Assembly (NCBI GenBank): GCA_036336715.1
Contig: JAYZFP010000150.1
Location: 1-64,000, forward strand
DNA length: 64,000 bases
From: JABAAE01 sp036336715
GTDB lineage: Bacteria; Planctomycetota; Planctomycetia; Pirellulales; Pirellulaceae
Reading direction: 5' to 3'
Shown in pieces: positions 35,418 to 44,350 of the stretch. The translations under genes were made by a program, and so were the position numbers. Position 1 is the first letter of the stretch. Each line of letters opens with the position of its first letter. Under the pieces are notes generated by a model. The model had not been told where the DNA came from and made no database searches. It saw only the letters and a list, made by a program, of their open reading frames with translations.

Positions 35418-35438
35418 CAAGGCAGGTCTCAGCCTTGT
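35417..35438. terminator. Weak hairpin between convergent genes
   Basis: ACAAGGC and GCCTTGT form a perfect 7-bp stem with an 8-base loop, starting at the last base of the ThuA-like stop. No T-run follows on either strand, so it may stabilise transcripts rather than end them. Confidence 0.3.
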
Positions 35439-35468
35439 TCTGCAGCGTGGGACGGGTCCACCGTTGAT

Positions 35469-36806
35469 CTACAACAGCTCCGACATCTCGCCCGTGCTGT
35501 CGGCAAACGATTGAAGCGGCACATCCAGCCGGTCCAGCAAGGTCACGAACAGGTTGGAAAGGGGAGTCCGCGAGGTGAACTTCAGGTACCGGCCATGCTT
35601 CAGACCAAGGCCGGATCCGCCGGACACCACCAGCGGGTAGTTGTTGTTATTGTGGGTTCGGCTGTTGCTGCTGCCGTAAAGAACGACCGTTCGGTCCAGG
35701 AGAGAGCCTTCTCCCTCCGGTGTCGCATCAAGCCGTGTTAGAAAATAGGCCAGTTGCTCGGCCAGGAACTGGTCGAATCTGCCCAGTTTTTCGTAACCAT
35801 CCTTTTTGCCAGCTCCATGCGCCAGGCCATGCCAGTTACCCGGCAGCCCGACTGCCGTAGGAAACCGGTTGGCAGCGGTCGTCGCGCCGGCAACCTGCCC
35901 CAGCATATAGGAAGCAACTCGCGTCGTATCCGTCTGGAAAGCTAGGAACATCAGATCGTACATGGTACGAATGTATTCCCGGGGAGCTTCAGGCGACGAG
36001 TCCAACACCAGCGGCGATGAGTCAACCTGGGGACGGGGCACTTCCAGCCATTTCTGCGATCGCTTGACTCGCCTTTCGATTTCACGAACGGAATTCAGGT
36101 ATTCCTCGAATTTGGTTGCGTCCGCCTTGCCAAGGCGACGCTGCATTTCCCGCGAATTTTCCATTACGGAGTCCAGCATGGAGCCAGCCGACCGGAGTTG
36201 CCGCCTTTCCTTTTTCAGCTCGTTGTCCCCATCACCAAACAAACGATCAAAAACCTGCTGTGGTCTTGCCAAGGCTGGAATGGGGCGGCCCTGGCTGGAA
36301 AAGGCAAGGGTGGTGGACCGCGTCGGCTCGCCAACTCCCCCGTCACTGGAAAGGGTCAATGAAGAAAAACGGGTTTTCTCTCCGACGTGATTTGCCATCA
36401 CTTGGTCCAGCGAGATTGCGTTGCTGTAGCTGGTACCCGTAAGACGTGCACCGGTCAGGAATATATCACCGGTATCATGCCCCCCCATTTTTCGACCGTT
36501 TGGATGGGACAACCCGCCCAGGACGGTTACCTTTTTCCTGAAAGGATCGAGCGATTTAAGCGTATTGGTAAATTCAAAACCAGCACCTTCCCCACGCGGA
36601 AACCAGTTCCATTGGGCATGCTGGTGGTCGGCAGGCGGCAGACTGACACCAAAGGGAAAATAAACGGCACACAACCGCTTTGGCAACTCCTGACCGGACA
36701 CCGAATCGTTTCCACACAACATGGCGTCTAGGCAAGGCAATCCCATGCAAACTCCAGCCCCCCGCAACATGGTTCGCCGATTCATTTTCCAGGATGGTTT
36801 GGGCAT
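35469..36806 (-). CDS. DUF1552 protein, Tat-like exported
   Basis: This 445-residue protein begins M-P-K-P-S-W-K-M-N-R-R-T-M-L-R-G-A-G with twin Arg and a short hydrophobic run, a Tat-type leader. The body matches DUF1552, a planctomycete/verrucomicrobial family of unknown function with sulfatase/phosphatase-like architecture (L-G-G-L-S-H-P-N-G-R-K-M-G-G-H near the start and V-V-L-Y-G-S-S-N-S-R-T-H-N-N-N near the end). It is the last gene of the five-gene minus-strand operon and is nearly always found beside a DUF1592 gene, as here (163 bp). The family's function is unknown. Confidence 0.92.
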   Translation of the reverse strand: MPKPSWKMNRRTMLRGAGVCMGLPCLDAMLCGNDSVSGQELPKRLCAVYFPFGVSLPPADHQHAQWNWFPRGEGAGFEFTNTLKSLDPFRKKVTVLGGLSHPNGRKMGGHDTGDIFLTGARLTGTSYSNAISLDQVMANHVGEKTRFSSLTLSSDGGVGEPTRSTTLAFSSQGRPIPALARPQQVFDRLFGDGDNELKKERRQLRSAGSMLDSVMENSREMQRRLGKADATKFEEYLNSVREIERRVKRSQKWLEVPRPQVDSSPLVLDSSPEAPREYIRTMYDLMFLAFQTDTTRVASYMLGQVAGATTAANRFPTAVGLPGNWHGLAHGAGKKDGYEKLGRFDQFLAEQLAYFLTRLDATPEGEGSLLDRTVVLYGSSNSRTHNNNNYPLVVSGGSGLGLKHGRYLKFTSRTPLSNLFVTLLDRLDVPLQSFADSTGEMSELL

Positions 36807-36969
36807 CGAATCATTACCTCAAAAGAAATTCCAAAAACAAATCAACCCGCTATGACCGGGGCCGTATCACGGGAAACCGAGCCCCCGTTTCGTACCACCA
36901 CCGATTCATCAAACAACAGTTTGCAACTTTGCAAAAAAGGGGTGAAGAAAAAACAAAAAAATCTGCCGG

Positions 36970-39534
36970 TTACTCTTGCCGAAAAAGGTCCGAGGCTACG
37001 ATCGCATGCACCAGCTTCGACAACTTGTACCCATTATCGACAAAATCTTCGGTCAGCGACACAACGATCGACTCATCGGCGGAATCCAGGGAGCGTCCCA
37101 GGGCATAGACGAGCAATCTCGAAACCAGGGCTCGGGCAAAACGGTCCTTTTCCCTTACCATCAGGTGCTTTTTGAGGCCTGGCATACCATCAATGACTTC
37201 ACCTCCCGGCAATTCGGAGCGAGAATCAATTGTCAAAGGTTGTTTGCGACCTTTTTTTTCAGTGCGAACGACCTCGGATCTCCAACGCCCCACCGCATCA
37301 TAATTTTCAAAAGCAATTCCCCAGGGATCAATCTTCCTGTGGCAGTTGTTACAGGATTTTTTTTCACGATGTTGCTGCAACTGTTCAACGATTGAAAGCC
37401 CGCTGCGAGCCGCTTTTCCCGCATCCAGCACCGGTACGTCCGGCGGCGGTGGGGAAGGGGGAGAATCCAGAAGACGATCCAGCAACCAGACAGCTCGCCG
37501 GATGGGATGCGAATCCTCCCCGGTGGAATTGGCCAGCAGAACCCCGGCCTGAGTCAAAAGACCACCACGACGATCTTCAACCGAAACCGGAACTCGCTGA
37601 AATTCTGATCCACGGGGCCCCTTCAAGCCATAGTGCTTTGCCAAGCGGAAATTGAGCATGGCAAAGTCGGAATCAATCAGGTTGAGGGCACTCAAATCGT
37701 TAAGGATTATTTCCCCGACAAAACGCCGACTCTCCTCACGCATATCCTCCTTCAACCGGTCATCAAAGTCTGGGTAGTACTCCGGGTTAACGGCAACGCG
37801 ATCCAACCCTGACAGATTAAGCCACTGATCGGTAAAACTGTTGACAAACCTGGCGGATTTGGGATCGGCGAGCATCCGGGAAACCACCTGGGAGAGCTCC
37901 TCGCGGTTTTTCAACTGACCGCCCAAAGCTTTTTCCAGCAGATGCTCGTCCGGCATTGAATTCCACAGAAAGTAGGAGAGGCGGGTCGCAAACTGCGTTT
38001 CACTCAATTGCCCTCCTGAAGCCGGCCTGGATTGCCCCGACAGGTATAGAAACTGTGGTGAAACCAACACCATCACCAGGGTTTCACGCATGGCCCCCTC
38101 GATATCCTCGAATTCCTTTCGTGCCTCCAGAAAAAAGGCGTAAAAAGCATCCACTTCCCCACTGGTTGCCGGACGACGAAATGCCCTCGTGGCAAATCGC
38201 CCAATGACTTTTTTCCAATGGGTCGGCTCGTCATCGCGCAAGTCTTTTTCAAACAGGATTTCCGTATGGTGCCGGGGTGGCCACGATTCATGGACCGGTC
38301 CCACGAACTCTACGGATTCCACTCGGATGGTGGAACGGGGACCCTCGGGCTGTCCTTCGGTGCCCTTTTTCTTCCGGTTTTTTTTCTGGCCTTTTTTCCC
38401 CGAAACCAGGTCATCGTGTCGCAGGGTGACCATGACGCCAGGAAATTTCGGGTTGTGACCGGGCAACGGGTATTTTTCGATGCGCGTCCTGAATTCGTAC
38501 ACCTGGGGCGCACCGAGAGGCGCGTTCACATCAACGGTCGCCACCTGCTCCTCGGCCGTCAGAACGTCACTCCGCATTCCAAAGGCCACGCTCATCCGCG
38601 GGAGCGATGCCCCGTCTGGAATCACAGCCGATGCCTTGACCCGAATCAGGATTTCTCCTTGCCGGGGAAACTCAAGGAACCGGGCCACGAAATCATCCCC
38701 CGGACCCAAATCATTGGGAGCAGGGTCCTTTTTTCGCTGACGGTAAGAACGGGTAACCAGTTTTTTTATTGTTTGCGGCTGATCGCCTGAGACGATTGCT
38801 TTGGACATCGCCAGCCTGGCCGCCTTGAGGTAAAGCTCCATCTGCAAGGGCGAAAGCGAAAGAACACGACCATTGTTGAGAAACCCCTCCGGGGAAGCCG
38901 GTTCCGGAGGCAGGTCCCTCGAAAAATCAAAGTCGATGCCCAGCAGATCCTGCATCGTGTACCGGTATTCGTATCGATTCAAACGGCGCAGATTGCCGAT
39001 GGCCTTTCTCCTGGCTTCAGCCGCTGAAACCATCCTGGCCTGCAAAAACTCCGTGATCTCCTCCAGTTCGGTTGCACCAGGCTGCCGACTCTCTTCCGGA
39101 GGCATCTCGCCCCGATTCAGTACCCGTAGAACATCGTGCCAGGTCTCCGCGTTCACGCCCCGGTCAAATTCAGGTTTCAATCGATCCAGCCTCAGATCGG
39201 ATTCCTGTTTTTGATCACCATGACAACCGAAACAGTAGCGGGAAAGAAATTCCCGGGTCCGGTCTTTTGCAGGGTCGATCTTCTGGCTGGCCGCGAAAAG
39301 TGTTTCACCAGGAGCTCCCGGTCCAGGGTCTTGCGCTGGACCGGAGCCTGGGAGATGCAAACTTTTCGTGACAGAAATAATCGTGCCAATTTCATTGTCG
39401 ACAGACTGACCATGGGCCTCGCATTCCATCGCCCCCAACAGCCATCCACCGAAAAACCACAACATCAGAAGCCTACCGGGCCCCGGTCCCGCCGTGGTGG
39501 AGAATTGATCCGTTCTGATTGATTCGTTTCCCAT
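36970..39534 (-). CDS. DUF1592/DUF1588 protein with c-type heme motif (planctomycete cytochrome C type)
   Basis: The protein has 854 residues and a membrane-targeting N-terminus (about 21-35). A c-type heme site, Y-C-F-G-C-H (residues about 101-105), opens a PSCyt-type domain, followed by DUF1587 (Y-R-Y-T-M-Q-D-L-L-G-I-D), DUF1592, DUF1595 (R-A-F-R-R-P-A-T) and DUF1588/DUF1585 regions. The late C-N-N-C-H-R-K-I-D-P-W-G-I-A-F-E-N is a second CxxCH in the DUF1588 region. These proteins are thought to act in the periplasm in degradation of complex polymers or electron transfer, but function is unproven. It starts 3 bp after the small gene upstream. Confidence 0.93.
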   Translation of the reverse strand: MGNESIRTDQFSTTAGPGPGRLLMLWFFGGWLLGAMECEAHGQSVDNEIGTIISVTKSLHLPGSGPAQDPGPGAPGETLFAASQKIDPAKDRTREFLSRYCFGCHGDQKQESDLRLDRLKPEFDRGVNAETWHDVLRVLNRGEMPPEESRQPGATELEEITEFLQARMVSAAEARRKAIGNLRRLNRYEYRYTMQDLLGIDFDFSRDLPPEPASPEGFLNNGRVLSLSPLQMELYLKAARLAMSKAIVSGDQPQTIKKLVTRSYRQRKKDPAPNDLGPGDDFVARFLEFPRQGEILIRVKASAVIPDGASLPRMSVAFGMRSDVLTAEEQVATVDVNAPLGAPQVYEFRTRIEKYPLPGHNPKFPGVMVTLRHDDLVSGKKGQKKNRKKKGTEGQPEGPRSTIRVESVEFVGPVHESWPPRHHTEILFEKDLRDDEPTHWKKVIGRFATRAFRRPATSGEVDAFYAFFLEARKEFEDIEGAMRETLVMVLVSPQFLYLSGQSRPASGGQLSETQFATRLSYFLWNSMPDEHLLEKALGGQLKNREELSQVVSRMLADPKSARFVNSFTDQWLNLSGLDRVAVNPEYYPDFDDRLKEDMREESRRFVGEIILNDLSALNLIDSDFAMLNFRLAKHYGLKGPRGSEFQRVPVSVEDRRGGLLTQAGVLLANSTGEDSHPIRRAVWLLDRLLDSPPSPPPPDVPVLDAGKAARSGLSIVEQLQQHREKKSCNNCHRKIDPWGIAFENYDAVGRWRSEVVRTEKKGRKQPLTIDSRSELPGGEVIDGMPGLKKHLMVREKDRFARALVSRLLVYALGRSLDSADESIVVSLTEDFVDNGYKLSKLVHAIVASDLFRQE

Positions 39535-39537
39535 CGG

Positions 39538-39825
39538 TCAGGCCCCCGGAGAATCCGATCGGTCCTGGTACCAGCACCGGAGAAACTGGTTCCACCTGCT
39601 GGGTGAATCACCGCTGGTCCCGATCGAGGAATCGGTCGACCCTTCCTCAAATCGACTCCAGAGATTCGGTAACACCACGGTCTCCAGGTTGATCAACTTG
39701 ACCCCGGATTCGGTAAGCCATTGGTTGGCCGCTTCCACCGCGGCGTCAAAGGACTCGTAGATCCCTTCGCGAATCCAGCCAGGCTGCTCGGTCATCTGGG
39801 GAACAAAATCTTTGAACTTCAGCAT
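39538..39825 (-). CDS. Small conserved-looking protein, unrecognised (95 aa)
   Basis: The 95-residue protein has no signal or membrane segment. The N-terminal half is well-formed (F-V-P-Q-M-T-E-Q-P-G-W-I-R-E-G, then S-F-D-A-A-V-E-A-A-N-Q-W-L, and V-K-L-I-N-L-E-T-V-V-L-P-N), the rest polar. I recall similar small proteins in planctomycetes, but I did not check this. It lies between the sulfatase (21 bp) and DUF1592 (3 bp) genes in the same operon. No function can be suggested. Confidence 0.65.
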   Translation of the reverse strand: MLKFKDFVPQMTEQPGWIREGIYESFDAAVEAANQWLTESGVKLINLETVVLPNLWSRFEEGSTDSSIGTSGDSPSRWNQFLRCWYQDRSDSPGA

Positions 39826-39846
39826 GTTTCTGCTCGTGATGGAACT

Positions 39847-41250
39847 TTATTTGAATTGGCCTCTCCAGGCGGAGAACTTTTTATCGAAATCAACTCCTGG
39901 TGTTGAAAGGCGATTTTCTTCGTGAGGATCCTTTTCCAGATCATAGTAGTGGGGACCTTTTTCCACCACGCTGTGGATCGTGCGATAAGGCCCCAGTTTT
40001 CCGGGGTAGGTCAGGATCGCCTTTTCGTTTCCGTGAATGCACCATTCGTAAAGCAGGCTTTTGGATGGATCTTTCAGGTCAGCAATATCGTGAGCGTAGA
40101 TCTCTCCAAACAGGGTCGGACGCTGCAACGGTTCACTGCCCGTGCAGTGGGGAAGGAGATCCACTCCCTGCAACTCTTCCGGAACACTGAGCCCAACGGC
40201 CTTCAAAACCGTTGGAACCATGTCGATACTGGAAACCAGCGTCTTACGGTCCATGCCGGGCCTGATTTTTGCCGGCCATTTGACCATGACTGGTGTTCTC
40301 AAGCCGCCGTCAAACGGTGACTGTTTACTCTTGGGCGCAAACTGGGTAAACCAACCCTCTGGCAACCTGGTGTCGGGCGTCCTTTGAATCCAGCCATTGT
40401 CCGTGACGTAAACAACAAGGGTATCTTCTTCCAGTTTCCTATTCTTCAACTCCCCAAGCAGCTCACCGCAGGTTTCATCAAACCATTCGCACATTGCATA
40501 GTATTTTGCCAATGCAAGGTGCCCCGTTTTGGCCTGGTACTTGTCCAGCAACCGCTTTGGCGGGTTATGTGGGGTATGGGGCAGAAACGGGGCGTACCAG
40601 ATAAAGAACGGCTGGTCCCTCGCCTCGTCAAGAAAGCGGCTGATCGGTTCCATTCCCTTCCTGCCAATTTTCAATCCTTCGTCGCCGTGGCGTCCCCCTC
40701 TCGCGGGGTCACCGTGAGTCATTCCGTGGGTAAATCCACCACGCTGATGATTCCCTTCCCACCATTTCCCACATTGGAAACTGAGGTAACCTTTTTCCTT
40801 CAGTAGACGGGGCAGTGTCGGCACCCGGTCCACATTCGAAATCAGCTGCTTGCAAAGATCACGGTATTCGGGTCGCCCCCGGTACTTCCGCCGATCAACG
40901 CCTTCAGGAACTCCCGGGTCGTTTCCGGTGACCAGGTGCTGTCGAGGGTAAAGCCCCGAGATCATGGTCATCAAAGAGGGCCGACAAAGGCTTGTGGGAA
41001 CGTAGCCCCTTGTAAAAGTGAAGCTCTCCCGTGCCAGCCGGTCGAGATGGGGAGTCTCGATCACCGGGTGCCCCATGAAACCGTAATCCGTCCAGGTCTG
41101 ATCATCCGAAATCATGAAAACGACATTCGGAGTTGCCCGCCGGCGTTCGTTACCCGACGGGTTCAAAGCGGCAGCCGTTTTGAACGAACGCCCCGACTGA
41201 GAATCCTGAATGGCATTTGAAACGGCTTCCGTATCTGAAAGCCGATTCAA
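39847..41250 (-). CDS. Sulfatase-family hydrolase with atypical C-R-P-S-L site
   Basis: This 467-residue protein has a sulfatase fold: N-V-V-F-M-I-S-D-D with metal-binding Asp, H-P-V-I-E-T-P-H-L-D-R-L-A-R, and L-P-H-T-P-H-N-P-P later. The formylglycine site is C89 in S-L-C-R-P-S-L, so the usual C-x-P-S-R has Leu in place of the Arg needed by most formylglycine-generating enzymes. It may be modified less well or be a sulfatase-like hydrolase. There is no signal peptide. The start is TTG at 41250, overlapping the upstream stop (TTGA). The next ATG lies inside the first strand, so the TTG is supported by overlap and fold. It belongs to the operon with the PVC-type heme gene. Confidence 0.9.
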   Translation of the reverse strand: MNRLSDTEAVSNAIQDSQSGRSFKTAAALNPSGNERRRATPNVVFMISDDQTWTDYGFMGHPVIETPHLDRLARESFTFTRGYVPTSLCRPSLMTMISGLYPRQHLVTGNDPGVPEGVDRRKYRGRPEYRDLCKQLISNVDRVPTLPRLLKEKGYLSFQCGKWWEGNHQRGGFTHGMTHGDPARGGRHGDEGLKIGRKGMEPISRFLDEARDQPFFIWYAPFLPHTPHNPPKRLLDKYQAKTGHLALAKYYAMCEWFDETCGELLGELKNRKLEEDTLVVYVTDNGWIQRTPDTRLPEGWFTQFAPKSKQSPFDGGLRTPVMVKWPAKIRPGMDRKTLVSSIDMVPTVLKAVGLSVPEELQGVDLLPHCTGSEPLQRPTLFGEIYAHDIADLKDPSKSLLYEWCIHGNEKAILTYPGKLGPYRTIHSVVEKGPHYYDLEKDPHEENRLSTPGVDFDKKFSAWRGQFK

Positions 41251-43784
41251 TTCCTGCCGACGGCGGACGGTTGATTCACTTTTTTTTTTAGAGAAGCAAC
41301 TCCAGCACTTTCAGCGGCCACATTTGCGTTCACGCTGGATTTTAAAAAGGCGACCAGGTCCAGGATTTCGTCCCTGGTCAGGTTATCAAGCAACCCCTCC
41401 GGCATCATGGAATTCTTGGCCGGTTTCATCGCTTCAATCTGATCAACATTGACGTTGGTGAATTTACCCGGTTTGAGCATGTCTTCGATCACCCGGTAAT
41501 TCTTGCCATTCAGATTCGCAACGCGACCCACGACCGTTTTCCCGCTGTCCAGCATGAAAAGGGTGGCCTGGTATTGATCCGAAACCGTTTTGCTGGGGTT
41601 GATCAGCGACTCCAGCAGGTCACGGTTGTTGTAACGGCGTCCCAGTCCGGTCAGATCGGGCCCCACGATGCCACCCTGCCGATTGATACGATGGCACTTG
41701 TAGCATTGGGAAACCCCAAACATTTTCCGACCGTTGGCCAGGTCCCGCCCGTCCAATCGCTGATTGACATCCTCCAGCAAATCGGAAACCTGCCATTTTT
41801 TCACAAAAGGCCGTGCCTTGAGTTCGGCGTAAGGATCAATGGTGGTTGGTTTCCTGGCCAGCAAATCCTTGAAAGTCTCCCGTTCCCGCGCACTCATGTT
41901 GGCCACGGCTTCCTTTCGAATGTTCGCGATAAACCCTGAAAAGGAATGACCTCCCTGCAGGCTGGCCGCTTTGAGAAACCACTCAAAGTAGGCAGTTCGG
42001 TTCTTGGCGTTCCAGCCTTTTTTTGCATTTCTCAGGCAGAGTGCGTAATGGATCTGTTCTTTCTGACTGGGTGCCGATTCCATCCGACTGACCACCCGCG
42101 GCACAATCCCCGGCGCTTCGACTGCTACCAGGATTCGGGCCAATTCAAGATTCAGGGCTTCGGTGCTGGCTGGAAACAGCGAATCGAGCTGGCTGGCTAC
42201 CATGGCCTTCTGGCCAGCGTCCTGGATTTCCTGGCGGATCATCAGCAACCCATAGGCTCGGATCAATTCGAGCGTGGTCGCCTCATCAAGATCTGAGACC
42301 TTGATCCTGCCGAGTGCTTTCAGGCCCGCCTTCCGGTTGGCGTCCGAAGGTTTGGCGCAACGTGCAAAACCGACGACACCGTTGATCAGGGCTGTCGCAT
42401 CCTGAAGCTGCAGAACCTGTTCCTGCCAGCTACCGAGGGGCTGGTGTTCCAAGGCGACACGAGCGGCATAACGGACAAACCGGTCCGAATGCCCGAGGTT
42501 CTCCAATCCCATCGCAACCGCACCCCGGGATCCGGCGACGTGGTGTTTTTCTATTTGCCGACGAAGCTTGGCGGTCGAATTCAATGGCAACGCCTTAACG
42601 GGTGCCGTCGGCTCCGACCCCACATAGGTAACACGATAAAGGCCGGACTGGGTCCGTCGCCCCCCGATTGTAAAATAAAGAGCTCCATCGGGACCGACCG
42701 AAATATCGGTTCCCTGCAGAGCGGGCGCCGAACAGAATCGTTCCGCTGTTCCGGCATACCCGGCACCCTCCTGTTTCAGGTGCACCGCGTAGATCAGGCC
42801 GTAGCTCCAATCGCAGATAAAAAGCGCCCGCTGGTATTTTTCAGGGAATTTGGCACCGGTTCCAAATGCGATGCCGGTCGGACAACCAGGCCCGATATCC
42901 ACCGCAGCCGGAACACTGTCCGGGTAAAAAGAGGGCCACTTTCCGGTACCGCTCCGCCAACCGAATTCGCTGCCGCTGCTTGCAAAACAGACCCGGGTCG
43001 GCCGGTACCAGGGGGAACCAATGTCCCATTCCATGTCCGCATCATATGTGAAGAGATCCCCTTCCGGGCTGAAAGCGATATCGTATTCGTTTCGATAACC
43101 GGAGCTTACCAGCTCCCACTCCCTGCCTTCAGGATCTGTCTTGCAGATCCATCCACCGGGTGCAAGCTTGCCAACAGCATGTCCGCCTGCATCCCACATT
43201 CGGGGCAGCAGCTGGTCCTCTTTCCAGTTCCTGGGCACACGGGACTTCTCAGGATCGGGCAGTTCGGTGTGGTTACCTCCACAAACAAACAGCGATTTCC
43301 GGTCGGGACTGAGTATCACGGCATGGGGGCCATGTTCGCCGCCCCCGCGAATGGCCCTCAGCAATTTGACCTCGTCGTACTGATCGTCGTTGTTGGTATC
43401 CCTGAGCCGATAAAGGCCGGGGCCTTTGCCAAATGGTTTTCCGTTGACGACCGCGTAGAGGGAATCAAACGCATACAGCAACCCCTGGGCATGGCCCATC
43501 TGGACATCCAGTTTCTCAATGACCGGCTTTTCGGACGATCCAATCGCAGGCGGAGTGATCCGGAAAAGTCCGCCATACTGATCCGAGGTGATCAGGCGTC
43601 CTTTGTCGTCATGCGTCAGGCTGACCCAGGAACCCTGGTCTCCCTGGACCGAGTGAAGCAACTCGACCTTGAATCCCTCGGGAACCTTGATCAGTTCAAC
43701 CGGAATGGATGACTGGCCGTACCCCTGGCCAATGAACAGGGCCATCAGAATGACCGTTGCAACCGTTGCTGAAAAGCTGCGCAT
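41247..43784 (-). CDS. PVC-type heme-binding CxxCH protein (Pirellula/Verrucomicrobium family)
   Basis: The protein has 845 residues and a signal peptide (about 1-23). The first half is a six-bladed propeller of the PVC membrane-bound dehydrogenase kind (E-G-F-K-V-E-L-L, M-G-H-A-Q-G-L-L, G-E-H-G-P-H-A-V). A central helical region follows (HEAT-like), then a c-type heme domain with C-Y-K-C-H-R-I-N in the late part, and G-P-D-L-T-G-L-G-R-R-Y. It closes with the usual I-E-A-M-K-P and L-L-D-N-L-T-R-D-E motif. Periplasmic sugar or alcohol oxidation with electron transfer by heme is inferred. It is the first gene of the five-gene operon and its stop overlaps the sulfatase start. Confidence 0.94.
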   Translation of the reverse strand: MRSFSATVATVILMALFIGQGYGQSSIPVELIKVPEGFKVELLHSVQGDQGSWVSLTHDDKGRLITSDQYGGLFRITPPAIGSSEKPVIEKLDVQMGHAQGLLYAFDSLYAVVNGKPFGKGPGLYRLRDTNNDDQYDEVKLLRAIRGGGEHGPHAVILSPDRKSLFVCGGNHTELPDPEKSRVPRNWKEDQLLPRMWDAGGHAVGKLAPGGWICKTDPEGREWELVSSGYRNEYDIAFSPEGDLFTYDADMEWDIGSPWYRPTRVCFASSGSEFGWRSGTGKWPSFYPDSVPAAVDIGPGCPTGIAFGTGAKFPEKYQRALFICDWSYGLIYAVHLKQEGAGYAGTAERFCSAPALQGTDISVGPDGALYFTIGGRRTQSGLYRVTYVGSEPTAPVKALPLNSTAKLRRQIEKHHVAGSRGAVAMGLENLGHSDRFVRYAARVALEHQPLGSWQEQVLQLQDATALINGVVGFARCAKPSDANRKAGLKALGRIKVSDLDEATTLELIRAYGLLMIRQEIQDAGQKAMVASQLDSLFPASTEALNLELARILVAVEAPGIVPRVVSRMESAPSQKEQIHYALCLRNAKKGWNAKNRTAYFEWFLKAASLQGGHSFSGFIANIRKEAVANMSARERETFKDLLARKPTTIDPYAELKARPFVKKWQVSDLLEDVNQRLDGRDLANGRKMFGVSQCYKCHRINRQGGIVGPDLTGLGRRYNNRDLLESLINPSKTVSDQYQATLFMLDSGKTVVGRVANLNGKNYRVIEDMLKPGKFTNVNVDQIEAMKPAKNSMMPEGLLDNLTRDEILDLVAFLKSSVNANVAAESAGVASLKKKVNQPSAVGRN

Positions 43785-44350
43785 TTATTTTCCCTCAAGC
43801 AATGTATCTCTGAATCGAATCTCTTCTGATTATCGCATTAGAGTCCTCAAAATGCCAGATCACCAATCATCCCATTTAAATTCCCGGCATTCGCCTTGCC
43901 TGCCTGGTGAACCACCCCGGGTTGAATAAACGTCTCGCAGGAAATGCCTCAAACGTTTTCCTTCCGAATGGCACTCTTTTCCAGGAACAGCCCAGGCCGC
44001 CATTTGCACAAGCAAGGGGTGGAATCATCCATTGCCCTGGATTTCATTTTCACGTTGACCATCTGGAACATCTTGAAACGGGCTTTCCATGCCAATCCTG
44101 CCTTGATTGCCGCCCCCGGATTCTGACAGACAACAAGGGCTCTGCGCCTGCTCCACCAGGGTCAAAAAACAACCGTCTTCCTCTGATTCGACAGACTCTT
44201 GAGGTATCAAAACCTGAGATCCAGACTTCGCAGTAGGGACATCCCAGCTCCGGGGATGCCACGGGAATCTCGCCCAAAAAAAGAATTTCGCAAAAAGAAA
44301 ACCGTGGACCGCCAACCCATGCCAGCATATCCAATGGTGACCAAAGCGTT
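43785..44350. other. Intergenic, no gene seen
   Basis: This 566-bp stretch lies between the first gene of the sulfatase operon and the unrecognised 472-residue gene, both on the minus strand. The operon promoter should lie near 43790-43860, where a run TCTTCTGATTATCGCATTAGA is AT-rich. No open frame here has a leader or family. Confidence 0.4.

Noticed and set aside
41247..41250. Frameshift between the PVC-type heme gene and the sulfatase
   Set aside because: The TTGA overlap fits ordinary coupled translation with a TTG start, and each protein is complete in its own family.
42444..43712. Long open frame (422 codons) opposite the PVC-type heme gene
   Set aside because: It lies wholly antisense to a gene with clear domains, has odd composition and no family; it is a mirror effect of codon use.
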